A DNA stretch of 33,599 bases from Flavobacteriales bacterium (GTDB lineage: Bacteria; Bacteroidota; Bacteroidia; Flavobacteriales_D; Sanyastnellaceae). The notes under the pieces are model-generated. The model worked only from the letters and a program-made list of their open reading frames with translations, had not been told where the DNA came from and made no database searches. The position numbers and the translations under genes were made by a program. Location: assembly GCA_023264155.1 (NCBI GenBank), contig JALQTD010000008.1:1-33599 (forward strand), given 5' to 3'. Below, one piece after another: positions 25,881 through 33,599 of the stretch. Position 1 is the first letter of the stretch. The number at the start of each line of letters is the position of its first letter.

Positions 25881-26927
25881 ATGAAATTGCTTTGCCTGAT
25901 CGCGTGTTGTGCGCCGCTCACTGTTTGGGGCCAAATCACCTTGACCGCCAACGACTTGCCACAAGCAGGGACCTCCTATCCCCTGGTTGACGCAGCGCCC
26001 CCCATCCTCACGGACCTCGAAGCAGCAGGTCCCGATGCCACGTGGGACTTTGCCGATTTGATGCCCTTGAACGATGCCCCGCAAGTCCCCCAACCGATCA
26101 GCGCCGCGTCGGTCACCGCCATGTTCGTCTTCAACAACCCGTTCAACTCCGCGTACCAGGCCGACTTCTTTTTGCCCACCGCCTTGCCTGACTTCGGTGT
26201 GGATCTCAGTGGGATCATTCCCGTTGACGGTTTCAGCAACTTTTACAAAACGGACGGGGACGCGTATTCCATCGTAGGGCTCGCCTTGGGGGCAGCAGGA
26301 TTCGATGTGCCGGTGCCTTATGCCGATGTCGATGAGTTGTTTCCTTTGCCGTTGACGGCCGGGACGACGTTTGCAAGCACGTCCTCCATTGAAATGGACA
26401 TTCCCGAGACCTTCGGGTATTGGTCCGATGCCGAACGCCAAGTGGAAGTGGACGGTTGGGGCACGCTCATCTTGCCCGACGGTCCGCATGAAGTGCTTCG
26501 GGTTCGGACCGAAATCACCGCCGACGACAGTGTGTACATCCCGCAAATCGGAACCCCCTTCGCTTTCGAACGGTCGCAGGTGGTTTACCAATGGTACGGC
26601 CAAGGTCACGGTTTCCCCTTGCTCGAAGTGAATGCCTTCTTCGGCATCCCGTCGACCGCCCGCTACCTGAACCTCGTCCCGCCTTCAAACGATGTCGCCC
26701 AGGTGGAAGGCACCCCATTGAACCTCCACCCCAACCCGGTTGTGGCCGGAACTCCCCTTTCCTTGGAAGCCCCATCGGGCACGGTGTTCACTTGGTTGAA
26801 CGCCCTAGGCGAGGTCGTCTCCGAAGGCCAGACGACCGGCCCCGTGACCCGCCTGACTACCCCGGAAGTGCCCGGCATGTACTTCTTGCACTGTGGCGGG
26901 GCGACCAAGCAGGTGGTGGTGCAGTAA
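25881..26927 (+). CDS. Secreted protein with T9SS type A sorting domain
   Basis: Start ATG 25881 (MKLLCLIACCAPLTVWGQ signal peptide); C-terminal LNLHPNPVVAGTPLSLEAPSGTVFTWLNALGEVV...PGMYFLHCGGATKQVVVQ. Confidence 0.85.
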   Translation: MKLLCLIACCAPLTVWGQITLTANDLPQAGTSYPLVDAAPPILTDLEAAGPDATWDFADLMPLNDAPQVPQPISAASVTAMFVFNNPFNSAYQADFFLPTALPDFGVDLSGIIPVDGFSNFYKTDGDAYSIVGLALGAAGFDVPVPYADVDELFPLPLTAGTTFASTSSIEMDIPETFGYWSDAERQVEVDGWGTLILPDGPHEVLRVRTEITADDSVYIPQIGTPFAFERSQVVYQWYGQGHGFPLLEVNAFFGIPSTARYLNLVPPSNDVAQVEGTPLNLHPNPVVAGTPLSLEAPSGTVFTWLNALGEVVSEGQTTGPVTRLTTPEVPGMYFLHCGGATKQVVVQ

Positions 26928-26931
26928 GGGG

Positions 26932-27390
26932 CTACTCGGCGTCGGTCGTTTCCGTGCGCAATTCGGGACCGAATGCATCGATTTCGTGGCCGAGGCGCTG
27001 TTCGTACCAAGAATCCAAGACCCACGATTTAGCGACTTGCGGATTGCGGAACACCCTGAACGAAATGGCGGGGCGGAACAAGGCCCAACGGATGCGGTCG
27101 CGCAAAACTTGAATCGAAGACGGGACCACCACCGCTCGCGAAGGAACCCCGCGCATGGCCTCGTCCGAACTCATCCACACCAAGGCCTCCTGGTCGACCA
27201 AGGCGATGCTCGAAGGAATCAAGACGAGCACGGGATTGTCTGCATCGGGCAGCAAGTCGCGTCGCGCAGCCTCCACGCGTTTGGCTTGGGCCAAATCAAG
27301 CACGACGTCCGGCCGAAACCGGACCACAAACAAGCCCATCGACAACTCGATGGTCGCCGCAGGCAACTGGATTTGTAGGGTGGGTTGCAT
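26932..27390 (-). CDS. Hypothetical protein, 152 aa, SpoIIAA/STAS-like (DUF7793-like) appearance
   Basis: VRFRPDVVLDLAQAKRVEAARRDLL...NPVLVLIPSSIALVDQEALVWMSSDEA...FRVFRNPQVAKSWVLD resembles small Bacteroidota STAS-like proteins; assignment is by eye. Confidence 0.6.
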   Translation of the reverse strand: MQPTLQIQLPAATIELSMGLFVVRFRPDVVLDLAQAKRVEAARRDLLPDADNPVLVLIPSSIALVDQEALVWMSSDEAMRGVPSRAVVVPSSIQVLRDRIRWALFRPAISFRVFRNPQVAKSWVLDSWYEQRLGHEIDAFGPELRTETTDAE

Positions 27391-27416
27391 GGTTGTGAAT
27401 CTGGGTGCGTGAACAC

Positions 27417-28526
27417 TCAGTCACAATAATAGTCGCTAAATGGGTTCGCTGAACAGAAATTCAATGCAGATGTCAACTCCCCATTGATCAATTCTTCCAC
27501 CGAGTCGGTGGTATAGCCGATGCCGAAAACCCCCTGCTGTCCGCGCGAGGCGAACAACCCCAATCCACCGACCACATTCGTGTACGAAGGGCGCTCCTGG
27601 ATGATGCCGGTCACCGGGGCCGTGATGTCCAGGTAAGTGGCCAGTTCGTCGTTCGCGATGGTGAGGACGAAGTCGAAAGCGCGGGCGATTTGGTCCACCT
27701 CATCCCATGTCCCCAGCACCCGCGTCATGTAAGGATCCTCCTCCAATTGCGCCGCCATCAGCCGATAAAATTGCTCGGCCTCCAACTCCAGTTGCATGGA
27801 TTCCCCGCCCTCGATGTCGTCCGTGGTCACGCTGCCGATGTACCATTCGATGACCCGCTCCCGCTCTTCTGCGAGCACGGTGTGTGCCAAATCCTCCCAC
27901 ATCCGCTCCACCACATGCACCCGCATGGAAGCATCGTACCTCCGCGCCCCCGGGGCACTGGACCACTTGAACGTCAGGATGGGGTAGTTCGTGAAGCTCG
28001 GGCCGATGTTGGCAAAGCTGTATTTGAAATTCGAAACCCCGGGAGGCGGTTGAGTGATGTTGCCCGCAATCGCGGCAATCATGTCCGTTTCGGCCTCCGC
28101 CTCATCGCCGTCTGCCAACTCGAGCACCAAGCGGTACGTGGCGTTGAGGTCCAAACCGGATGGGGTGGGGAAATACCAAGCTTGGTGCTCTGGGGCGAAG
28201 AAAATACCGGGCTCCTTGTTCTGCAGCGTGGTGTCTTGCAGGGAAAAGGTTTGGGCCACTTGCCCCCCCGACCACTGCTCGACGTAGGCCACCACGTCCT
28301 CCGGCGCGTACTCACTGCTGTCGGCCACCAACGCAGCATCGTATTGATTCCCATCGCCGAGCCACGTGTGATTGATGCGCACCCACTGCGTGTCCTGAGC
28401 GGCATCCAACAGGCCAAACACCACCGGCGTCCGGTCATGCGGCGCATTCAACTCCACCTCGGTGCTGCACGCCCCCAAGGCCACCACGAGCGCAGCGCCC
28501 GCAACCGCTTTCAACATTCCTTGCAT
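27417..28526 (-). CDS. DUF4249-like lipoprotein
   Basis: 369 aa; lipobox ALGAC; TPVVFGLLDAAQDTQWVRINHTWLGDGN near the N-terminus and GGLGLFASRGQQGVFGI near the C-terminus. Confidence 0.8.
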   Translation of the reverse strand: MQGMLKAVAGAALVVALGACSTEVELNAPHDRTPVVFGLLDAAQDTQWVRINHTWLGDGNQYDAALVADSSEYAPEDVVAYVEQWSGGQVAQTFSLQDTTLQNKEPGIFFAPEHQAWYFPTPSGLDLNATYRLVLELADGDEAEAETDMIAAIAGNITQPPPGVSNFKYSFANIGPSFTNYPILTFKWSSAPGARRYDASMRVHVVERMWEDLAHTVLAEERERVIEWYIGSVTTDDIEGGESMQLELEAEQFYRLMAAQLEEDPYMTRVLGTWDEVDQIARAFDFVLTIANDELATYLDITAPVTGIIQERPSYTNVVGGLGLFASRGQQGVFGIGYTTDSVEELINGELTSALNFCSANPFSDYYCD

Positions 28527-28530
28527 GCCA

Positions 28531-28538
28531 CGAAGATA
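28531..28538 (-). promoter_or_regulatory. -7 promoter element TATCTTCG, 4 nt before ATG 28526
   Basis: 7/8 match to TAnnTTTG on the minus strand (plus-strand CGAAGATA). Confidence 0.4.
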
Positions 28539-28541
28539 CGC

Positions 28542-29585
28542 CTAACTTAATCCAACAAGAAACGCCAAAGTGTCCCGCCCATCAGCATAATCCCAAGGCA
28601 TCGGGCATTGCGCCTTGCCGAAGGCAATCACCGGGACGGGGGCATCCACCTTTCGCCCTTGCCGCACTCCCACGCATTGCAGCCCCTCCGCGTTGCTGCG
28701 CACAGCCTCCCAAGCCTCCGCCTCGTCGTCGAAATACGCCACGAACAGCGTCCCCACCGGACTCGTCCAGCCCGCGTCCTCTTTCACCAGCAGGAACCCG
28801 TTCTCGATGAGCGATTCCCGGTTGAGCAGCCACAGCGCCTTGTGGTAATCGTAGTTGTTCGCGTATTTGTTGTTCAAGGCCAAATCCCCCCACTCCACCC
28901 AAGCCCCGAACAACCGATCCAGATCGAATCCCCGCGGCAAAAACAGCTTGGTCGTGCTCCGGCATCCCAAACCGTAGTGCGCAAAGACGTCGGATCCGAG
29001 CGCCTTCAAATCCGCCTCCGTCTCCAAGCCGTCCAAGACCGCCACACTGGTCCGGTTTCCTCGGATGATGCGCGGAACGTGCTTGAAATAGTGGTCGAAG
29101 TGCCGGGCGGTGTTGCCCGAGCCGGTCGCAATCAAGGCGTCCACGTCCGTCATGCGGGCATCCGACAGGGTGATGCGGGCGGCGTCTTCCGGGGCCCAGC
29201 GGCGGAGCGCATCGAGGGCGGCCGGGATGAGCACGGCATCGTCGGTGGCGCATTTGGCCTGCCCCAAATGACCGGAAATCAGCACGCACAGCACATCGTT
29301 CCACCCCACCATCGGCAAATTTCCGGCGAGCACCATCCCCACTTTACGCGGCGCCTCGACCGGCAAGCCCGCGGGCATGCGCCGTTCCCAATCCGCCAGC
29401 ACCTCTGCGCGCAGGGCCTCCCCGTGGGCGCGCATCGCCGCCCGCACATTGTCAGCCGTGAACCAGCCGTTCCTCGCCTCGGCCATCCGGAGCAGCGCAG
29501 CGTTGTTGGCCCCTTCCTCGGGCACCTCTCCGCGCAACCAAGCGCCCAAATGAACCAAACCTTGTTTGAGGGTGTTCGAAATCAT
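28542..29585 (-). CDS. Acyl-CoA reductase (LuxC-like)
   Basis: Start ATG 29585 (MISNTLKQGLVHLGAWLRGE); VGMVLAGNLPMVGWNDVLCVLISGH, LIATGSGNTARHFDHYFKHVPRIIRGNRTSVAVLDG, HYGLGCRSTTKLFLPRGFD. Confidence 0.88.
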   Translation of the reverse strand: MISNTLKQGLVHLGAWLRGEVPEEGANNAALLRMAEARNGWFTADNVRAAMRAHGEALRAEVLADWERRMPAGLPVEAPRKVGMVLAGNLPMVGWNDVLCVLISGHLGQAKCATDDAVLIPAALDALRRWAPEDAARITLSDARMTDVDALIATGSGNTARHFDHYFKHVPRIIRGNRTSVAVLDGLETEADLKALGSDVFAHYGLGCRSTTKLFLPRGFDLDRLFGAWVEWGDLALNNKYANNYDYHKALWLLNRESLIENGFLLVKEDAGWTSPVGTLFVAYFDDEAEAWEAVRSNAEGLQCVGVRQGRKVDAPVPVIAFGKAQCPMPWDYADGRDTLAFLVGLS

Positions 29586-29602
29586 GCGTCGTATCTTCGC
29601 GG

Positions 29603-29610
29603 CAAACTTA
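29603..29610 (-). promoter_or_regulatory. -7 promoter element TAAGTTTG upstream of the acyl-CoA reductase
   Basis: Exact TAnnTTTG match on the minus strand; 4 bp from a plus-strand TATCTTCG (29592-29599). Confidence 0.45.
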
Positions 29611-29627
29611 CACCCACTCAGACGGAC

Positions 29628-29975
29628 ATGGCCATCATCATCACCGACGAATGCATCAACTGCGGGGCATGCGAACCTGAATGCCCGAACAACGCCATCT
29701 ACGAAGGAGGCGCTGAATGGAAATTTGCCGACGGAACGGGCTTCCGGGGAACCGGTGAACACCCGACCGCAGGCACGGTGGAATCGGACGCCGAACAAGC
29801 GCCCATCAACATGGACGTGTACTACATCGCGCCGGACAAGTGCACCGAATGCGTTGGCTTTCACGACGAACCCCAGTGCGCCGCGGTGTGCCCAGTGGAT
29901 TGCTGCGTGGACGACCCCGACCACCGGGAATCCGAGGAAACGCTGTTGGCGAAAAAAGCCTTCATGCACCTCTGA
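29628..29975 (+). CDS. 4Fe-4S dicluster ferredoxin
   Basis: 115 aa from ATG 29628: MAIIITDECINCGACEPECPNNAIYEGG... and DKCTECVGFHDEPQCAAVCPVDCC. Confidence 0.95.
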   Translation: MAIIITDECINCGACEPECPNNAIYEGGAEWKFADGTGFRGTGEHPTAGTVESDAEQAPINMDVYYIAPDKCTECVGFHDEPQCAAVCPVDCCVDDPDHRESEETLLAKKAFMHL

Positions 29976-30015
29976 GCCGCACGCACGAATCGCGTCCGCC
30001 GCGCGTTTATTGAAC

Positions 30016-30891
30016 GTGAAGTTCCTGCTTTCCCTTGGCTGCCTTGTTTTGAGCCCGATGACCTGGGCCCAAAACCTATCCCCAGACGCCTGGGCCAATC
30101 TGCTGCGCTCCGGCCACGAACAGCTTGCCTCAGCTAGCACAGACGCGGAACGCCTCAGCTTGCACGACTCCTTGCTCACGTGGTGGAACGATGCGCTGGA
30201 AGCCGGACTCGGCCAGCATCCGGCATTGGCCTTGCTCGAGGGCAAACTGGCCCTGCCCACCGCCGGCCGCGGGGACGAATGGGTGCGGGTCATCAGTTGG
30301 AACGTGGAGCTGACGGATCGCACACAGCGTTATGGCGGCTTCATTTTGGCAGCGGACGGCAAAGGCCAAACCCACATCACACCCCTGCAGCAATCCCGCC
30401 GTTCCAAGGCCTGGACGCCCCAGGGACGTGTCCAACCGGACGATTGGCCCGGCGCCATCTACTACGATGTCATCCTCACCCACCACCGCAAGACGCCCTA
30501 TTACACCTTGCTCGGCTGGGACGGCGCGGATGCACTGGTGACCCAAAAAATCGTCGAGCCCCTGCACATCAAGCGCGGCCGGATCCGGTTCGGTGACCGC
30601 ACCCTCATCGGCCCTGACGGCACCACCAGCCGCATCATCCTGACCTACGCCGATGATGCCGTGGTGGCCCTCCGACACGAACCGGCGAGCAAGCGCATCG
30701 TGATGGACCACCTCAGTCCGTTCGCCCCGCACTTGAAAGGGGTGCGGTCGTTCTACGGACCGGACATGAGCTACGACGCATTGGTTTGGCGCAAGGGCCA
30801 TTGGCTGTACGAGCCGGACGTGGAGGTAGCCGACCCCAACATCAAGGCCCCCTACAACGCGCCGCCAAGCACGCGCCGCCGCCGCGGCTAA
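30016..30891 (+). CDS. Exported hypothetical protein
   Basis: GTG start gives MKFLLSLGCLVLSPMTWAQNLS signal peptide; 291 aa, in frame with the 29566..30891 ORF. Confidence 0.75.
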   Translation: MKFLLSLGCLVLSPMTWAQNLSPDAWANLLRSGHEQLASASTDAERLSLHDSLLTWWNDALEAGLGQHPALALLEGKLALPTAGRGDEWVRVISWNVELTDRTQRYGGFILAADGKGQTHITPLQQSRRSKAWTPQGRVQPDDWPGAIYYDVILTHHRKTPYYTLLGWDGADALVTQKIVEPLHIKRGRIRFGDRTLIGPDGTTSRIILTYADDAVVALRHEPASKRIVMDHLSPFAPHLKGVRSFYGPDMSYDALVWRKGHWLYEPDVEVADPNIKAPYNAPPSTRRRRG

Positions 30892-30896
30892 GCCCC

Positions 30897-30904
30897 TATC
30901 TTCG
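30897..30904 (+). promoter_or_regulatory. -7 promoter element TATCTTCG, 4 nt before ATG 30909
   Basis: 7/8 match to TAnnTTTG. Confidence 0.4.
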
Positions 30905-30908
30905 CACC

Positions 30909-31598
30909 ATGAAACGCGCCGTGCACGCTTTGTTCGGGATGTGTTTGGGCACCACCCTTTGGGGCCAAACCGATCGCTCAGCCCTCGACTCCCTCTTCTG
31001 GGTTCCCCTGCCCGCGGACTCGATGGTGTTGGAGCAAGCATGTTGGGTGGAGCGGCATGGCGCTTTGCCATCGGACTCAACGGTGGGGCTGTTGTTGTGG
31101 TCTGAACACGATTGGGCTTGGCAGCCGGACACCGCGTCCGTCGACTGGATCTTTCGATGGGGCAGTCATGATCGGCTTTGGTCGGTGGACCTCGCATTGA
31201 AAGAAGGCCGGGTGGACCGAATGGTGAAGCCGCCTGCGGGCGCGGCGTGGTCCGTCACCCGCGATGAAGGCAAACACGAAGGTCAACGCTACCGGGTGTT
31301 CGAATCGGGCGGCGACCGCCTGCACGTCATCGCGGCCGGCGCGCTCCCCACCCCTACCGCCGAGCGGATGGTCGAATGGCACCTTGCTTCAGGCGCCAAC
31401 TCTCGGACGTTGGAACCGTTGCCCGGTCGCGTCGTTCCCGTGGAATATGCCCCCCCTGCCGGCGGCGGATGGCGGTTGAAAGGCTGCCGGAACGAGCAAC
31501 GCGTCCTCGAATTGCAGGAGGTGTGGGCCTTCGACCCCAACCGCTCATTGATCGACGTGGTCCGGGAACGAAAAGCCACCGAGGATGATCAACGTTGA
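30909..31598 (+). CDS. Exported hypothetical protein
   Basis: Start ATG 30909: MKRAVHALFGMCLGTTLWGQTDRS (signal peptide); 229 aa. Confidence 0.75.
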   Translation: MKRAVHALFGMCLGTTLWGQTDRSALDSLFWVPLPADSMVLEQACWVERHGALPSDSTVGLLLWSEHDWAWQPDTASVDWIFRWGSHDRLWSVDLALKEGRVDRMVKPPAGAAWSVTRDEGKHEGQRYRVFESGGDRLHVIAAGALPTPTAERMVEWHLASGANSRTLEPLPGRVVPVEYAPPAGGGWRLKGCRNEQRVLELQEVWAFDPNRSLIDVVRERKATEDDQR

Positions 31599-32197
31599 CC
31601 GCTACGGCTGCTTGAGATGTTGATCTCGGTGGCTCCTGAACCGAACCTGCGGGGATCGGCATAGCGGCAACTGCATTCGGGGTAGTAGCGATCCACCCGC
31701 TGCCAGATTTCATGCTTCAGCGTGCCTTGCCCCACCCCGTGGATGAACACAATGCGTGGGGTCCGCTGCTCGATGGCTACGCGCAACATCCGCTCGAAAT
31801 GGGCCAATTGAAGTTCAAGGATGGTGGCCGCGTCAAGTCCCGCTTGTGAATCCACCAACTCGTGGGCGTGCAAGTCCACCTCCACGCTCCCCTTCCCGCT
31901 CCAGGTGGTCGCGGCTTCTTGGTAACGTGCCTTGAACGACTTTTCCATTGCCCGCTGCCGCTGGGGATCCACCTCCTGTTGCAAGATAGCCGCAACAGAG
32001 GGCAAATGACGCGCGTACGACTGCGCCTCATCCCGGTCCACCATCGGCACCAAGGACGCAATGGCGTGTGGCCGCTCGAAGCCGGTCTCGTCTTCCACCA
32101 TGGCTTCGGTTTCGGAAAGGATGGCCGTGACCGTGCCCTCCCCCACTTCATCAAGGAAGCGCACGTGTTGGCCTACACGGATGGCATCAGCTTTCAT
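31589..32197 (-). CDS. Smr domain protein with DUF2027-like N-terminal region
   Basis: 202 aa; VGQHVRFLDEVGEGTVTAI N-terminus; Smr hallmarks VEVDLHAHEL and PRIVFIHGVGQGTLKHEIWQ. Confidence 0.9.
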   Translation of the reverse strand: MKADAIRVGQHVRFLDEVGEGTVTAILSETEAMVEDETGFERPHAIASLVPMVDRDEAQSYARHLPSVAAILQQEVDPQRQRAMEKSFKARYQEAATTWSGKGSVEVDLHAHELVDSQAGLDAATILELQLAHFERMLRVAIEQRTPRIVFIHGVGQGTLKHEIWQRVDRYYPECSCRYADPRRFGSGATEINISSSRSGQR

Positions 32198-32228
32198 GCC
32201 TGCAAGATAAGGTCGGAAGGGGAAGCCG

Positions 32229-32236
32229 TACCTTTG
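32229..32236 (+). promoter_or_regulatory. -7 promoter element TACCTTTG
   Basis: Exact TAnnTTTG match 25 nt before ATG 32262. Confidence 0.5.
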
Positions 32237-32261
32237 CCGGACTCACCACATTTTTTCCACG

Positions 32262-33599
32262 ATGCGCTCCATTTTGACCTGCATGCTTGCCGCCATGAGC
32301 CTCCCGCTGTTGGCCCAAGTCTCCCCCAAAACCGTAAGCAAAGCCCTTCGGGACCTCGAACCGGCCTTCGCGCAAAGCATTGCGGACTACCACATTCCGG
32401 CGCTCGGCGTGGCGGTGGTGCACAACGGCCAGGTGGTTTTCGCGGAGACATTCGGTGTCGCAGACGCGTCGAAGGAAACGCCTGCGGACGCCAACACGTT
32501 GTTCGCCGTGGCCTCGAACACCAAGGCGTTCACCGCGGCCGCCCTCGCGCAGCTGGTGGATGACGGGCGGGTGAATTGGGACGATCCCGTGCGGAAGTAC
32601 CTTCCGTGGTTCACGTTGTACGATCCGTTTGTGAGCGAGGCGATGACCGTTCGGGATTTGCTGTGCCACCGAAGTGGACTGGCGACGTTCAGCGGGGACT
32701 TGCTCTGGTATGGCACCGACCATTCGCGGGAAGACGTGTTGCGCGCGATGCGGCATTTGGAGCCGACTTCGGGGTTTCGGACGGAATTTGGGTACTCGAA
32801 CCTGATGTACATGGCGGCGGGTTCGGTGGTGGAAGCGGTCACGGGCGAGCCGTGGGCGGATCGCGTGAAGCGGGAGTTGCTGCAGCCGTTGGGCATGGAG
32901 CGATCGGTGCTTTCGACGCGGGATTTGGGCCAAACCGACAACGTCGCCGCCCCGCACAACTGGCAAGGCGACCACAACGCCCCCATCGACTGGGTGAACT
33001 GGGACAACGTGGGCCCGGCGGGCTCCCTGATTTCCTCGCCGGCAGACATGGCGCGGTGGATGCAAGTTCAGCTCGACAGCGGGCGCATCGCGGGCACCTC
33101 GGAACGCCTGTGGTCGGAGGCCCGCACCCGCGAGATGTGGACGATGCACACGCCGCAACCGGTGTCGCCTTGGTGGAATGCGAACATGCCGAGCGTGCAC
33201 TTCCGCGGCTACGGCTTGGGCTGGGAACTGTATGACTTGGAAGGGTACCAAATCGTGGCCCACAGCGGCGGCTACGACGGCATGATCTCCCGCCAAGTGC
33301 TCGTTCCCGAAGCCGAGCTCGGCATCATCCTCCTGACCAACAACAACAACAGCTTGCCCTGGGCGTGGGGCTTCGATGCCATCACGCGGCTGCTCGGGTC
33401 GGATGCGCCAACGGATTTGGTCCCCCTGCTCCTGGAATACCAACGCGAAGAGGAGGCCCACCCGTCCGACCCCCTGCCGGAGCAAATTGCGGACGCTCCC
33501 GCTTCCCGGTCGCTCGCTGATTACGCCGGCACGTATGTGGACCGGATGTATGGCGCGGTGGAGGTGCAGTGGACCGGGGAAGAATTGCTCATCGACTTC
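32262..33599 (+). CDS. Serine hydrolase, beta-lactamase class C/penicillin-binding-like family (C-terminus beyond the window)
   Basis: Manual translation from ATG 32262: MRSILTCMLAAMSLPLLAQ signal peptide; SxxK in FAVASNTKAFTAAALAQLVDDG; YxN in FGYSNLMYMAAGSVVE; GYGLGWELYD...HSGGYDGMISR. Absent from the ORF track because it runs off the end. Confidence 0.93.
   Translation, partial: MRSILTCMLAAMSLPLLAQVSPKTVSKALRDLEPAFAQSIADYHIPALGVAVVHNGQVVFAETFGVADASKETPADANTLFAVASNTKAFTAAALAQLVDDGRVNWDDPVRKYLPWFTLYDPFVSEAMTVRDLLCHRSGLATFSGDLLWYGTDHSREDVLRAMRHLEPTSGFRTEFGYSNLMYMAAGSVVEAVTGEPWADRVKRELLQPLGMERSVLSTRDLGQTDNVAAPHNWQGDHNAPIDWVNWDNVGPAGSLISSPADMARWMQVQLDSGRIAGTSERLWSEARTREMWTMHTPQPVSPWWNANMPSVHFRGYGLGWELYDLEGYQIVAHSGGYDGMISRQVLVPEAELGIILLTNNNNSLPWAWGFDAITRLLGSDAPTDLVPLLLEYQREEEAHPSDPLPEQIADAPASRSLADYAGTYVDRMYGAVEVQWTGEELLIDF

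Noticed and set aside
27417-28526. DUF4249 gene as part of a SusCD/TonB-dependent uptake locus
   Set aside because: No TonB-dependent receptor or SusD-like gene occurs in the window near it.
32187-33485. 432-aa minus ORF at the right edge
   Set aside because: Antisense to the serine hydrolase, which has SxxK and YxN motifs and a signal peptide.
1-33599. CRISPR arrays, tRNA/rRNA genes, phage or integrative element modules
   Set aside because: No spaced direct repeats, tRNA-like cloverleafs, rRNA segments, integrases or phage genes recognized by eye; a tRNAscan or Infernal run would be needed to be sure.

Overview
The window looks like a GC-rich, very compact stretch of a Bacteroidota chromosome (probably Flavobacteriales-like). 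The evidence is T9SS C-terminal sorting domains, a gingipain-family protease, a DUF4249 lipoprotein, TAnnTTTG-type -7 boxes and no obvious Shine-Dalgarno sequences. I support about 26 protein-coding genes and no rRNA, tRNA, CRISPR array or intact mobile element. Main content: a partial C25 (gingipain-like) protease with a T9SS partner; a large zinc metalloprotease; a four-gene overlapping cassette (degenerate transglycosylase-LysM / SGNH / SGNH / MBOAT); meaB followed by a degenerate LytS-like protein; hisS; a WD40 protein overlapping ung; an SF2 helicase; an intact LytS-type kinase; tsaD (frameshifted in this sequence) divergent from a TamB-like gene; DUF4249; an acyl-CoA reductase/ferredoxin pair; an Smr protein; and a partial class C-type serine hydrolase. 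The observations I rate highest are: (1) -7 promoter boxes at a nearly fixed 4-5 nt from many start codons, suggesting widespread leaderless transcription; (2) a strongly repeated 9-mer, GGCCAAAYC, at roughly uptake-sequence density; (3) the MBOAT/SGNH/LysM cassette, whose first gene looks catalytically dead; (4) a pseudo-histidine kinase fused translationally to meaB; (5) an AT-rich intergenic island with a strong minus-strand terminator, possibly a small RNA. All protein family assignments are by eye and were not database-verified.
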